Below, piece by piece: positions 8,682 to 17,420 of a DNA stretch of 64,000 bases. The translations under genes were made by a program, and so were the position numbers. Every line of letters starts with the position of its first letter. The first letter of the stretch is position 1. This DNA is from an uncultured Elusimicrobiales bacterium (GTDB lineage Bacteria > Elusimicrobiota > Elusimicrobia > Elusimicrobiales > Elusimicrobiaceae), in contig CALVGG010000001.1 in assembly GCA_944327085.1 (NCBI GenBank), positions 248,001-312,000 on the forward strand, written 5' to 3'. The notes under the pieces are model-generated. The model was not told the origin of the DNA. It ran no database searches and was given only the letters and a program-made list of their open reading frames with translations.

Positions 8682-8725
8682 TTATAAAATATAAAACCCC
8701 CGCTTTTAATAAGCGGGGGTTTTTA
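8682..8725 (-). terminator. Terminator, copy 2 of the duplicated element
   Basis: Perfect AACCCCCGCTT / AAGCGGGGGTT hairpin with a T-tract. It closes the minus-strand gene at 8738-9337 and matches 7801-7844 at 42 of 44 positions, including flanking A/T bases outside the stem. Confidence 0.85.
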
Positions 8726-8737
8726 ATTTAAAGCGGT

Positions 8738-9337
8738 TTAATTAAACGAGTCGTGCTCGCAATCATTTAGGCAAATATCTAGTATCTTTTCTTTTACTTC
8801 AAAACCCAGGCGGATTACGCGGTCTTCGCTCGTCCAATCTCTAAACCAAACATAAACCGTATTGCCTTTGCGTTCCACTTTATCGGCAAATTGGGTTTTA
8901 TGGTCAAAATCCAGCCTGAGCAACGCGCGCAACCGCAAAAAAGTGTCTTCACTCATTACAGAAAAATCTATCGGGTTTGCTGCGGCCACGGCATACGGGG
9001 CAAACAGCTTGCCGTTTTGGGCCTCCAGCTGCAGCCATTCGCGCCGGCCTTTTACCAAAGCATATAAAGCCGTTAACTGGTGTTCTGCTCCGCCGCCGTA
9101 TATTTCTTTGGTTTTTTGCACAAAGGGGCTTTCCGGCGTCATCATATCCTGGTAACAAAGGGAAATATATTTTTCCTCTTTGGCGTGGCGCACGGCATAC
9201 CAATGTTTGCTAAGCCCGGCCGGGAATAACTCCTGCTCCACGCGCCACACTTCATGTACCCACTGCGGATACCCCTGCGCCATGGAAGGAACAGCAAAAA
9301 ATAATACACAAGCTATTAATATAATTATTTTCTTCAT
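8738..9337 (-). CDS. Secreted hypothetical protein
   Basis: 199 residues starting at the ATG at 9337, which begins a typical signal peptide (MKKIIILIACVLFFAVPSMA). A longer upstream in-frame extension lacks coding character and is discounted. The mature protein has a tryptophan-rich start (YPQWVHEVWRVEQ) and a beta-rich C-terminus with two late cysteines. No family is recognised. There is no ribosome-binding site; a weak -10 (TATGCT, 9344-9349) ends six bases before the ATG, so the message may be leaderless. It reads in the same direction as the neighbouring secreted-protein gene. Confidence 0.7.
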   Translation of the reverse strand: MKKIIILIACVLFFAVPSMAQGYPQWVHEVWRVEQELFPAGLSKHWYAVRHAKEEKYISLCYQDMMTPESPFVQKTKEIYGGGAEHQLTALYALVKGRREWLQLEAQNGKLFAPYAVAAANPIDFSVMSEDTFLRLRALLRLDFDHKTQFADKVERKGNTVYVWFRDWTSEDRVIRLGFEVKEKILDICLNDCEHDSFN

Positions 9338-9426
9338 AGAATTAGCATACCAAAACGCCGGCGGCAAGACCAGGGCCCTTGGGCCTACACCCAGCCTAGG
9401 CCTTGCGAGGCCCTTTATGTTAAAAT

Positions 9427-9452
9427 AAAACCCCTCCAAACGGAGGGGTTTT
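9427..9452 (-). terminator. Rho-independent terminator of the rplM-rpsI operon
   Basis: CCCCTCC (9431-9437) pairs with GGAGGGG (9442-9448), flanked by A4 and T4. It lies about 32 bases downstream of the rpsI stop. Confidence 0.85.
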
Positions 9453-9484
9453 GTGTTGCTGCAAAACTTGGCTCTGCCAAACGA

Positions 9485-9880
9485 TTAACGTTTGGAGAAC
9501 TGGAAGCGTTTGCGGGCACCGGGCTGACCCGGTTTTTTGCGTTCTACCATTCTGGGATCGCGGGTTAAGAAACCGGCTTTCTTTACGGTTTTCTTAATAT
9601 CTTCGCTGATGTTAGCCAAGGAACGGGCAATGGCGTGGCGCACGGCGCCGGCCTGAGCGGCAACACCGCCCCCGTTTACTTTGGCTTTTACATCATATTC
9701 TTTATCCAAGTTGGTCAGCACCAGCGGAGCCTTTACGGCCGCTTTGTAGCGTTCGCAACCGCCAAAATAATCTTCCAAAGTTCTGGCATTGATGGTAATT
9801 TCGCCCTTGCCTTTTAAGAGTTCAACCTGGGCGACGGAGGTTTTTCTTCTTCCGGTTTTAAGTTCTTTGGTATTGTTCAT
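9485..9880 (-). CDS. rpsI: 30S ribosomal protein S9
   Basis: Small-subunit protein whose extended C-terminal tail reaches the P-site tRNA. At 131 residues it has the hallmark basic ending (KKPGQPGARKRFQFSKR, with Lys-Arg at the C-terminus) and the conserved GRRKTSVAQV start and GGGVAAQAGAVRHAIARSL core. It lies 14 bases downstream of rplM, the usual L13-S9 gene pair. Confidence 0.98.
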   Translation of the reverse strand: MNNTKELKTGRRKTSVAQVELLKGKGEITINARTLEDYFGGCERYKAAVKAPLVLTNLDKEYDVKAKVNGGGVAAQAGAVRHAIARSLANISEDIKKTVKKAGFLTRDPRMVERKKPGQPGARKRFQFSKR

Positions 9881-9894
9881 AAATAGTTTCCCTC

Positions 9895-10320
9895 TTATTT
9901 GCCAAAACGATGGCCAAAATCATGTTCCTCGCCGGCGTATAAGCGCAAGCGTTTCATTCTGGGGGCGCGCAGTCTGTTCACGTCCAACATTCTCTTAACC
10001 GCCAGTTCAATCACGCGGGTAGGATCTTTTTCCATCTGTCTTTTAAGCGGGGTTTCTTTGCCGCCTTTGGCATAACCGGAGTGGGAGAAATATACTTTCT
10101 GTTCCAGCTTGTTACCGGTAAAAGTTACTTTAGCAGCATTGGTTACTACAACAAAGTCGCCGCAATCCATGCTGGGGGTATAAGTTCTTTTATGTTTGCC
10201 CATAAGCAAAACGGCAATTTGGGTAGCCAATCTGCCTAAGGTCTGGCCGCTGGCGTCAATATGATGCCATTTGCGGGTGGTTTCAACTTCCTTTACGGAA
10301 GGCAAAAAAGTTTTTGTCAT
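9895..10320 (-). CDS. rplM: 50S ribosomal protein L13
   Basis: Large-subunit assembly protein, 141 residues. Conserved elements include WHHIDASGQTLGRLATQIA, LMGKHKRTYTP, GDFVVVTNA and the lysine/arginine-rich C-terminus with RLYAGEEHDFG. It is the first gene of the rplM-rpsI operon. A short structured leader and a good extended -10 box lie upstream. Confidence 0.98.
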   Translation of the reverse strand: MTKTFLPSVKEVETTRKWHHIDASGQTLGRLATQIAVLLMGKHKRTYTPSMDCGDFVVVTNAAKVTFTGNKLEQKVYFSHSGYAKGGKETPLKRQMEKDPTRVIELAVKRMLDVNRLRAPRMKRLRLYAGEEHDFGHRFGK

Positions 10321-10404
10321 GTTTGTTTCTACCTTTTGTAATTAATGCGCAGCGGAGTGGTGGCCGCTGTCTTAATGACTCGTGGTTTCCTATATATTAT
10401 AGCA
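10321..10404 (-). promoter_or_regulatory. rplM promoter and structured leader
   Basis: On the minus strand an extended -10 box TGCTATAAT lies at 10396-10404. The leader that follows contains an inverted repeat CAGCGG/CCGCTG (about 10350-10370, 8-nt loop) before the start of rplM. Ribosomal-protein leaders often serve autoregulation; that role is an inference here. Confidence 0.5.
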
Positions 10405-10444
10405 AAATCGTCAGGTTTTTTTACAGGTTTTTACAATACGAAAT

Positions 10445-11419
10445 TTAAATGGAGGCTAAAGCCTCTTTAAACAGGGCCTGCACCTGGGATAAAAGGTCCA
10501 ACCGCACAAATTTGCCGCGCACTTCGGCCGCGTTGGGAAAGTCCTTAATCCAATAACCGGCGGTTTTGCGGCTGCGGTTTATGCCTATGCGTTCCCCATA
10601 GTGGGCTACATTTTCCTCAATCAAAGCCAAATAGGTGCGCAAACGCTGGGCCGGCGTATGGGGTTGAGGCGCAAGGCCTTGCAATTCCCGGGCAATATCA
10701 CTAAAAATAAGCGGGTTACCCACCGCGCCGCGCCCAATCATTACCCCCGCGCAGCCGGCCTGCAAAAACTGTTTGGCATCCTGCGCGCATAATACGCCGC
10801 CGTTGCCTATCACCGGTATTTTTACTGCGCTGCACACTTCGGCCAAGGCCTCCACGTTGGGCGGGCCGCTGTGCACGTCCACCGCCGCGCGCGCGTGCAT
10901 AATAACCGCCGCCGCGCCGGCTTCCTGCGCCAAGCGGGCCAAGCGGGCGCCCAAAAACTCTTTATGGTTTAAGGCAATGCGCGTTTTAAGCGTAACCGGC
11001 ACTTTTACCGCTTGTACGGCCGCCTCTACCAAATGGGCCAGGTGGTCCGGGTCTTTCATCAGCACGCAGCCGGCACCGGCTTTATTTATTTTTTTAACCG
11101 GGCAGCCGGCATTTAAGTCCACAATATCGGCACCGGCCGCCTCGGCATTGCGGGCGGCCTGGGCGATGGTGTCCGCGTCGGACCCGAAAATTTGCATGGA
11201 AACCGGGTGCTCTTTCGGGCTCACCTGCAGCATACGCCCGCTGCGGGCATTGCCGTAATGTAAAGCATGGGCGGAAACCATCTCCGCACATACCAGCCCC
11301 GCGCCGCCCTTTAAACACAAAATGCGGAAAGGGGAATCGGTAATCCCGGCCATAGGCGCAAGCACCAAATTATTGGCGCAGGTAACACCGGCAATTTTAA
11401 GCGGGCGGATAAAATCCAT
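10445..11419 (-). CDS. tRNA-dihydrouridine synthase
   Basis: FMN-dependent enzyme that reduces uridine to dihydrouridine in tRNA D-loops. At 324 residues it shows the TIM-barrel start (APMAGITDSPFR), the catalytic cysteine in NAGCPVKKI, followed by GAGCVLMKDP, and phosphate-binding GNGGV and GVMIGRGAVGNP. Overall it is closest to the DusB type. It starts inside the stop codon of the upstream lipoprotein gene (TGATG), so the two are translationally coupled although functionally unrelated. Confidence 0.94.
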   Translation of the reverse strand: MDFIRPLKIAGVTCANNLVLAPMAGITDSPFRILCLKGGAGLVCAEMVSAHALHYGNARSGRMLQVSPKEHPVSMQIFGSDADTIAQAARNAEAAGADIVDLNAGCPVKKINKAGAGCVLMKDPDHLAHLVEAAVQAVKVPVTLKTRIALNHKEFLGARLARLAQEAGAAAVIMHARAAVDVHSGPPNVEALAEVCSAVKIPVIGNGGVLCAQDAKQFLQAGCAGVMIGRGAVGNPLIFSDIARELQGLAPQPHTPAQRLRTYLALIEENVAHYGERIGINRSRKTAGYWIKDFPNAAEVRGKFVRLDLLSQVQALFKEALASI

Positions 11420-12912
11420 CAGTTTTCCTTCTTCCAGCGCCCAAGCGGGGGCACATCCAGCTGTTTATATTTAATCAGGCAGGAGCGCATAACCTGGCGG
11501 GCTTCCACAAAAGTATTTTTAAATTCCAGGGCGTTGATAAACTCGTCATGTCCGAAACCGCCGGCCATGATATGGTCCGTCACCGCTACGCGGTAGGTAT
11601 CCTGCGGGCGCAGCACGCGGCCGCCGTCAAACACAATACGGGTGATTTTGGGCCCGTCCTTAGCGGTGGTTTTATACCAAACCGTCATACCGGAAATTTG
11701 CGGGAAATTATCCTTAGCCGCCAAAGACGCTTCCAACGCTTTTTGCAAGGCGCGGCCTTTAATGGTAACAAAGGTTACCGCGTCGCTATACGGGTACATG
11801 CGGTATACGTCATACTCGGTAATGCGGCCGGCAGGCAGCTCCGCGCGGATAGAGTCCGCATTCAGCACGGCCCCGTCCAGGCGGGACCATTTATGCAAAC
11901 AATCCGTTAAAATGTCCCCTAAGGTGGACTCCCCTTTTAAGCTGCCTTTTATGGCCTGCTGGGCGGAAGTTACGCGCGCGTTCATTTTGTGCTGGGTTTC
12001 TTTGCGCAGGGTTTCCGTGGCGGCCGCTATTTGGGCGTCCTCGCCAAAAGTATCTTTGGCCAGCAAAATGTCTTCAAATTCTATGTTGGAAAGTTGGTTA
12101 TCCTTATCAAATACCAAACGCACGCGGGCCAAACTGTCAAACTTGGCGCCGGGGTAAACAATAAACGTTTTGTTTATTTTGTCCGTTTCGGCGTTTTCGC
12201 GGTCCATATTGGAACTTAAAATCAAGTCAATGGAAGGGGCTTCTTCGGCCAGGGTGGCGTCACTAATGCCTTCTTTCTCGGGGGAGCCGACCGAACTTAA
12301 TAAAATCACCACCTGCACGCCTTTTTCTTTCAGGCGTTCGCTCATTTCTTTAGCGGCGGCTACCGGATCCGTTGCTTTCATACCGGTTAAACGGTGGGTG
12401 GTGTTGACGGGTTTAGGGTCCAGCAAAGCAAAGAGGCCTATTTTGATGCCGTTCACTTCCCTTATTAAATAATCGTGCGTGGGCCAGGGGTTTTTGCCGT
12501 CTATGGTTAAGTTGGAAATAATATACGGGTACGGCATTTTTTGAATTACCTGGCGCAGGGAAGGCCAACCGAATACTAAATCTTTATCGGCCACGGCCGC
12601 CGCCGTATACGGAATACTGCCCGCCAGCTGCGGCAAAAATGCCCCCTTAGACAAAAGCCCCTCCGGCGTTTGGCTGAACCAGTTTCCGCCGTCCAGCAAC
12701 AAATAAGGCTGTTTTTGCTTTTCCAAAAAGTTTTTTAATACGGCGTAGCCGCCCACGTCCCGGTTGCCGAAACGGGGCTCGGGCCGCGTCCAAAAAAAGC
12801 CTTGAATGTCCGACGTGTAGAACACGTCCACCGTTTTAAGGTCTTTTTTAAAACAGCCGCACGCCAATAAGCTGGCCGCCAACAGGTAAAATAAATAAAT
12901 TTTACGCTTCAT
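11419..12912 (-). CDS. 5'-nucleotidase-like lipoprotein with lost metal-binding motifs
   Basis: Lipoprotein (signal ending LLACGC, Cys at about residue 20) of 497 residues that aligns in layout with UshA/CpdB-type metallophosphatases: N-terminal phosphoesterase domain, then the 5'-nucleotidase C-domain (VLNADSIRAELPAG, MYPYSDAVTFV, GGFGHDEF). The metal-ligand motifs kept by its upstream neighbour are altered: TSDTHG is TSDIQG, the GD aspartate is in GGNWF, the GNHEFD block reads VADKDLVFG, and no GGHAH motif is visible. It is therefore probably a non-catalytic binding paralog. It follows the active-looking copy by two bases. Confidence 0.85.
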   Translation of the reverse strand: MKRKIYLFYLLAASLLACGCFKKDLKTVDVFYTSDIQGFFWTRPEPRFGNRDVGGYAVLKNFLEKQKQPYLLLDGGNWFSQTPEGLLSKGAFLPQLAGSIPYTAAAVADKDLVFGWPSLRQVIQKMPYPYIISNLTIDGKNPWPTHDYLIREVNGIKIGLFALLDPKPVNTTHRLTGMKATDPVAAAKEMSERLKEKGVQVVILLSSVGSPEKEGISDATLAEEAPSIDLILSSNMDRENAETDKINKTFIVYPGAKFDSLARVRLVFDKDNQLSNIEFEDILLAKDTFGEDAQIAAATETLRKETQHKMNARVTSAQQAIKGSLKGESTLGDILTDCLHKWSRLDGAVLNADSIRAELPAGRITEYDVYRMYPYSDAVTFVTIKGRALQKALEASLAAKDNFPQISGMTVWYKTTAKDGPKITRIVFDGGRVLRPQDTYRVAVTDHIMAGGFGHDEFINALEFKNTFVEARQVMRSCLIKYKQLDVPPLGRWKKEN

Positions 12913-12914
12913 AC

Positions 12915-14378
12915 TTATTTAATAATAATACGCCCCGTGGCAACAGGTTTTATGGGGCTGTTTTCTTCCAGGGCTTCTTCCATAATTTCCTGTATGGAAT
13001 CATCGCCTATTTGTTTTTTGTCTTTATCCGGGATTTCCTTAAACATCCAGCCTTCGCTGCCGCCGCCGGCAATATAAGAATTGGTGCCCACAATATACGT
13101 GGCGTTTTTATCCAGGGGTTTGCCGTTTACCCAAATTTTTAAATCCTGCACTTTGCCTTTGCGCAGTTTGTATTCTATCTTTAAACCGGAATACGAAAAC
13201 AAATTGCGCGGCGCAAGGCCGTATTTAACAAATTTTTCCAAAAATTTACCGCTTACTTTTACATTGGTAATGGTATTGCCGAAAGGGTGCATATTTACCA
13301 AATCACGCTTGGTAACGGTGCCTTTTTCCAAATCCACGCGGGTGCCGCCGTTGTTGTGAATAAAAACTTCCGCACCGCTGTAATCGCGGCAGATATCGGC
13401 CACCCAGTTGTTAAGGGGACTGTCGCCCTCATTTCCTTTTACCGGGGTGCGGGAAAGCTTGGCGCTGGCAAAACCCAGCACTTTGTCCATACCCGGCTCT
13501 TTTAACGCTTCCGCCAAAGCGGCCACCGGGGCGTATTGCCCGGTTTTGCTAATGTAAAGCGGTATTAATTCAGACTTGGCAGACACAAATTTGCCGGTTT
13601 TATCATCCGTTTCCACCGTTACGCGGCTTACGTTTTGCAGGTAGCAGCCGCTTTCCACAAATAAAATACCGTTGTGATATTCGTTTTGAATAATTTTATG
13701 CGCGTGCCCGCCCAAAACAATGTTAATATCCCCGCTGTGTTTGGTAGCCAGTTTTAACAGGCCGGAGTCCACCCCGTGTTTATCGTCGGCAATGGAGTTA
13801 TGGTCCAACAGTACAATCACATCCGGGTTTTGTTTTTTTACTTCTTCCAACACCTCTTTTAATACTTTGGAAGCTTTTAAAATTTTGTATTCCTTGGTTT
13901 CGTTGGTGGGATATTCGTGCCCCAAGCCAATTACCGCATATTTTACGCCGTCCACATCAAAAATGCGGTAAGCCTGTAAATAATCGGGCTGTTTGCCGCT
14001 TTTGCGCTGCACAAAATTGGCGGACAAAATGGGGAACTGCGCCGCACGCAGCATGGGTTCCACTGCCGGATCTTTAAAATCAAATTCGTGATTGCCCAGG
14101 GTGGAAGCATCATACCCCACCGCGTTCATCAAAAGCACGCTTTTAACCCCCTGGGAGTTTTTGGCCTCCACCGTGCCGTTGGAAAAATCGCCCGAGTCCA
14201 GCAAAATATACGGCAGTTTTTCCTGCTGTAAAAGCCCCGCCAAGGCCGCAAACCCGCCGCGGCCGTCTTTAGGATAATAAAAACCGTGCGTATCGCTGGT
14301 GTGATAGATCACCGTGGTTTTGCCCAATAAAGACAACGGAAACAATACGGTTATAAACAAAACGGCAAGTTTCTTCAT
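12915..14378 (-). CDS. Periplasmic 5'-nucleotidase / 2',3'-cyclic phosphodiesterase (UshA family)
   Basis: Exported 487-residue metallophosphatase that would dephosphorylate nucleotides in the periplasm. It has a signal peptide at residues 1-18. All calcineurin-type metal motifs are present: HTSDTHG, LLDSGDFS, LGNHEFDF, LLDHNS and LGGHAHK. The C-terminal substrate domain shows NNGGTRVD and NMHPFGNTI. The RBS GGGAGGT precedes the ATG closely. It is first in a tandem pair with a degenerate paralog immediately downstream. Confidence 0.92.
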   Translation of the reverse strand: MKKLAVLFITVLFPLSLLGKTTVIYHTSDTHGFYYPKDGRGGFAALAGLLQQEKLPYILLDSGDFSNGTVEAKNSQGVKSVLLMNAVGYDASTLGNHEFDFKDPAVEPMLRAAQFPILSANFVQRKSGKQPDYLQAYRIFDVDGVKYAVIGLGHEYPTNETKEYKILKASKVLKEVLEEVKKQNPDVIVLLDHNSIADDKHGVDSGLLKLATKHSGDINIVLGGHAHKIIQNEYHNGILFVESGCYLQNVSRVTVETDDKTGKFVSAKSELIPLYISKTGQYAPVAALAEALKEPGMDKVLGFASAKLSRTPVKGNEGDSPLNNWVADICRDYSGAEVFIHNNGGTRVDLEKGTVTKRDLVNMHPFGNTITNVKVSGKFLEKFVKYGLAPRNLFSYSGLKIEYKLRKGKVQDLKIWVNGKPLDKNATYIVGTNSYIAGGGSEGWMFKEIPDKDKKQIGDDSIQEIMEEALEENSPIKPVATGRIIIK

Positions 14379-14401
14379 ACAACCTCCCTGGGGTTTAAAA
14401 C

Positions 14402-14426
14402 AAAAGGACCGCGGGTTTACCCGCGG
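14402..14426 (-). terminator. Terminator of the nifU-nifS unit
   Basis: CCGCGGG (14409-14415) pairs with CCCGCGG (14420-14426) around TTTA, with a T-rich run following on the minus strand. It lies just after the nifS stop and before the ushA-like gene. Confidence 0.7.
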
Positions 14427-14434
14427 CCCGTAAA

Positions 14435-15604
14435 TTATGCGGCCAACCGGCTGAAAGGGGAAATCTTGCGCAGCTTTTCCACAATGCCGGGCATTACTTT
14501 AAGCACCAGGTCTATATCCTCTTGGGTGGTCTGGTCCGACAAAGAAAACCGTATAGACCCGTGTGCAAACTGAAACGGCACCCCCATGGCACGCAGCACG
14601 TGCGAAGGCTCCAGCGAGCCGGACGTACAGGCCGACCCGGAAGAAGCACAAATGCCGTAATCGTTTAAATACATCAAAATAGATTCCCCTTCAATATACC
14701 CAAAACTGATGTTGGTGGTATTGGGTACGCGCGCGGCGGGGTTGCCGTTTATTTTGGTATCGGCAATGGCGGAAGTAAGGCCTTTTTCCAGCGCGTCGCG
14801 CAAGGCGGCCACGCGTTTCATGGTACCGTCCTGCAGGCGGGTTTGGGCCAGCACCGCCGCTACGCCAAGCCCCACAATATAGGGCACGTTTTCCGTACCG
14901 GCGCGGCGGTGTTTTTCCTGATGGCCGCCCATTAAATAAGGCATAAAGCGCGTGCCGCGGCGCACATACAAAGCGCCCACGCCTTTTGGGCCGTGAAATT
15001 TATGCGCCGACAAAGACAGCATATCAATATCCGTATTTCCTACCTGAACGGGTATCTTGCCTACGGCCTGTACGGCGTCCGTATGAAAGAGGGCGTCTTT
15101 TTGTTTGGTAAGGCAGGCGATTTCTTCTATAGGGAAAATGGTGCCCGTTTCGCTGTTGGCCCACATAACGGAAACCAATGCGGTGTCTTCGTCCAGCACT
15201 TCTTTAAAGCGGGCCATATCAAAATTGCCTTTTTCATCCACGCCGATAAAGTCCACCCGGTAGCCTTGGCTTTCCAAATATTTATAAGGTTCCATAATGG
15301 CCGGGTGCTCCACGGCGGAGGTAATGATGTGTTTCTTTTTGGGCTGCGTGCGCACGGCGGAGAAAATGGCCGTGTTGTCACTCTCGGACGCGCAGGACGT
15401 AAAAATAATTTCGTCGGCATATTCCGCGCCGATTAAGTCCGCCACTTGCTGGCGGGCAATGTCAATGGCTTTGCGGTTAGAGCCGCCAAACGTGTGCATG
15501 CTGGAAGCGTTGCCGTATTTTTCGCCAAAGTACGGCAACATGGCGTCTATTACTTCCTTTGCGCATTGGGTGGTGGCGTTGTTATCCAAGTAAACCGTTT
15601 TCAT
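14435..15604 (-). CDS. nifS: Cysteine desulfurase (NifS/IscS family)
   Basis: PLP enzyme that releases sulfur from cysteine as a protein persulfide for Fe-S assembly. 389 residues. Motifs are VYLDNNATT at the N-terminus, the PLP lysine in SLSAHKFHGPKG, and the active cysteine in SSGSACTSGS. It lies ten bases downstream of nifU with RBS AAGGTA. The pairing with a full-length NifU supports the NifS name, although no nitrogenase genes are present and general Fe-S assembly (hydrogenase, ferredoxins, NifU itself) is the likely use. Confidence 0.95.
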   Translation of the reverse strand: MKTVYLDNNATTQCAKEVIDAMLPYFGEKYGNASSMHTFGGSNRKAIDIARQQVADLIGAEYADEIIFTSCASESDNTAIFSAVRTQPKKKHIITSAVEHPAIMEPYKYLESQGYRVDFIGVDEKGNFDMARFKEVLDEDTALVSVMWANSETGTIFPIEEIACLTKQKDALFHTDAVQAVGKIPVQVGNTDIDMLSLSAHKFHGPKGVGALYVRRGTRFMPYLMGGHQEKHRRAGTENVPYIVGLGVAAVLAQTRLQDGTMKRVAALRDALEKGLTSAIADTKINGNPAARVPNTTNISFGYIEGESILMYLNDYGICASSGSACTSGSLEPSHVLRAMGVPFQFAHGSIRFSLSDQTTQEDIDLVLKVMPGIVEKLRKISPFSRLAA

Positions 15605-15614
15605 AAAATGTACC

Positions 15615-16466
15615 TTAAATATGCTCCACGGTTAAAGAAGGGTCTACCTTCTCTTTTAATGCTTTTTCCACCAGGTTTTTAATGGTGCCCGCGGCGCCCA
15701 TACACCCGCTGCACATACCCAGCAGGCGCACTTTAACCAGGGTGCCGTCCAAATCCACCAGCTCCACGGAGCCGCCGTCCATATTTAATTTGGGGCGGAC
15801 GTCTTCTTCCAGCACTTTTTCTATACGGCGGATTTTTTCCACCATTGTCATTTTGGGAAAATCTTTTTCTTCCGCTTTCGGCGTGGTGATTTGGCAGGCG
15901 TTTACTTTATCCAAAATTTTCTGTATTTCGCCTTTGCAGCGCCCGCAGCCGCCGCCGGCTTTGGTAAAGTGGGTTACGTCTTCCACCGTGGTTAAGTGGT
16001 TGGCGCGTATGGCTTTGATGATGGCTTCTTCCGACACGTTAAAACAATGGCAGACGATTTTTTCCTCTTCCTGTTCAAACGTTACGGGTTTGCCGCCCTG
16101 GCGGTAGCTTTTAACAGCCGCTTCCAGTGCTTCCATACCCATGACGGAGCAGTGCATCTTTTCCGCCGGCAGGGTGCCTAAAGCGTCGGCAATGTCCTGG
16201 TTGGTAATTTTGGAAGCCTCGGCAATGGTTTTGCCTTTAATCATTTCCGTTAACATAGAAGAAGATGCAATGGCGCTCGCGCAGCCGAACGTTTCAAACT
16301 TGGCGTCTTCAATCACGTCGGTTTCTTTATTTACTTTAATGGTCAGCTTCAGCGCGTCTCCGCAAACCAGGCTGCCTACCTGGCCGGTACCGTCCGCATT
16401 GGGGATAGCCCCCACATTGCGCGGATTTTTAAAATGGTCCATTACTTTATCGGTATAATCCCACAT
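15615..16466 (-). CDS. nifU: NifU Fe-S cluster scaffold, three domains
   Basis: Scaffold on which Fe-S clusters are built. The start at 16466 is fixed by an upstream GAGAGG and by homology (MWDYTDKVMDHFKNPRN). The 283 residues hold an IscU-like domain (cysteines in LVCGDALK, FGCASAIA and MHCSVMG), a central BFD-like [2Fe-2S] domain (CHCF...GCGRC) and a C-terminal Nfu domain (MCSGCMGAAGT). This full NifU layout is typical of nitrogen fixers and some anaerobes using NIF-type assembly as their main system. Confidence 0.95.
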   Translation of the reverse strand: MWDYTDKVMDHFKNPRNVGAIPNADGTGQVGSLVCGDALKLTIKVNKETDVIEDAKFETFGCASAIASSSMLTEMIKGKTIAEASKITNQDIADALGTLPAEKMHCSVMGMEALEAAVKSYRQGGKPVTFEQEEEKIVCHCFNVSEEAIIKAIRANHLTTVEDVTHFTKAGGGCGRCKGEIQKILDKVNACQITTPKAEEKDFPKMTMVEKIRRIEKVLEEDVRPKLNMDGGSVELVDLDGTLVKVRLLGMCSGCMGAAGTIKNLVEKALKEKVDPSLTVEHI

Positions 16467-16577
16467 ATAAAAACCTCTCTTTATTATTAGGTATATTATA
16501 CCATTTTGGGCACCGCGCGCCCCGGCCCAAAAGGGCCTAAAAGCGGGGTGTATAATATTTGCTAAAATAAAGGAACT

Positions 16578-17420
16578 ATGAAATTTAAGCGTGCCGTTAT
16601 TTTCTACAATGCTTTTAAAACCCATAACCGCCCGCTGGCCGAGGAGCTTTTGGCCCTGGCCCGGGGCAAAGGCGTGGCCGCCGATATACTGACGGACCTT
16701 TCCCAACTGCCTGCCCAGAGCGGGGCGGACTTGGTCATCTGCCTGGGTGGGGACGGTTCCACCCTGCACGCGGCGCGCGCGGCGGCCCCGCTGGGCCTGC
16801 CTGTATTTAGCATTAACTGCGGCACACTGGGCTTTTTATCCGGCTGCGAAGTGCAAAACTGCCGCCAAGCACTGGAAGACGTGCTGGAAGGAAAGGGCAT
16901 TATCAACCAACGCTTTATGCTGCACACCGCCGTAAAAAACGCCGCCGGCACTTTAATAGGGGAAGGGCTGGCTTTTAACGACTGTGTCATCCGCTCCGCC
17001 CAGGCCCGCGCTTTTTCTTTGGAAACCGATTTTAACGGCCGTGAGCTGCAAAATTATTTTGGGGACGGCATTATCGTATCCACCCCCACCGGCTCCACGG
17101 CGTATTCTTTGGCGGCCGGCGGGCCGATTATCGCCCCGGAGGTGGACGTATTTTTGCTTACGCCCATTTGCCCCCACTCTTTGGGCCAGCGCCCGCTTAT
17201 CTTACCGGCGGACGGCGCCCTTACCTTTGCCCCCGCATTCAAATATCCGGGGGACCAAGCCACCGCCAGCCTGGACGGGCAAATTAATTTCCCGCTGGAA
17301 GCAGGCAGCCGCGTGATTATTTCCCGCAGCCCGGTGCGCGCGCGTTTGATTACTTTGCCGGGGCGTGATTTTTTTAACATTTTAAGCCAAAAATTAAAAT
17401 GGGGTAACCGCGCATGTTAA
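16578..17420 (+). CDS. nadK: NAD kinase
   Basis: Phosphorylates NAD to NADP in the cytoplasm. At 280 residues it has the catalytic CLGGDGSTLHAAR motif, the NAD-binding TPTGSTAYSLAAGGP block, and the conserved FNDCVI and DGQ segments. An extended -10 (TTGCTAAAAT, 16559-16568) and an AAGGA ribosome site precede the ATG. It overlaps recN by seven bases, a nadK-recN order also seen in many other bacteria. Confidence 0.96.
   Translation: MKFKRAVIFYNAFKTHNRPLAEELLALARGKGVAADILTDLSQLPAQSGADLVICLGGDGSTLHAARAAAPLGLPVFSINCGTLGFLSGCEVQNCRQALEDVLEGKGIINQRFMLHTAVKNAAGTLIGEGLAFNDCVIRSAQARAFSLETDFNGRELQNYFGDGIIVSTPTGSTAYSLAAGGPIIAPEVDVFLLTPICPHSLGQRPLILPADGALTFAPAFKYPGDQATASLDGQINFPLEAGSRVIISRSPVRARLITLPGRDFFNILSQKLKWGNRAC

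Noticed and set aside
9355-9420. GC-rich inverted repeats sharing CAGCCTAGGC with 33919-33928
   Set aside because: Only ten bases are shared and the surrounding structures differ; chance similarity is more likely than a repeat family.
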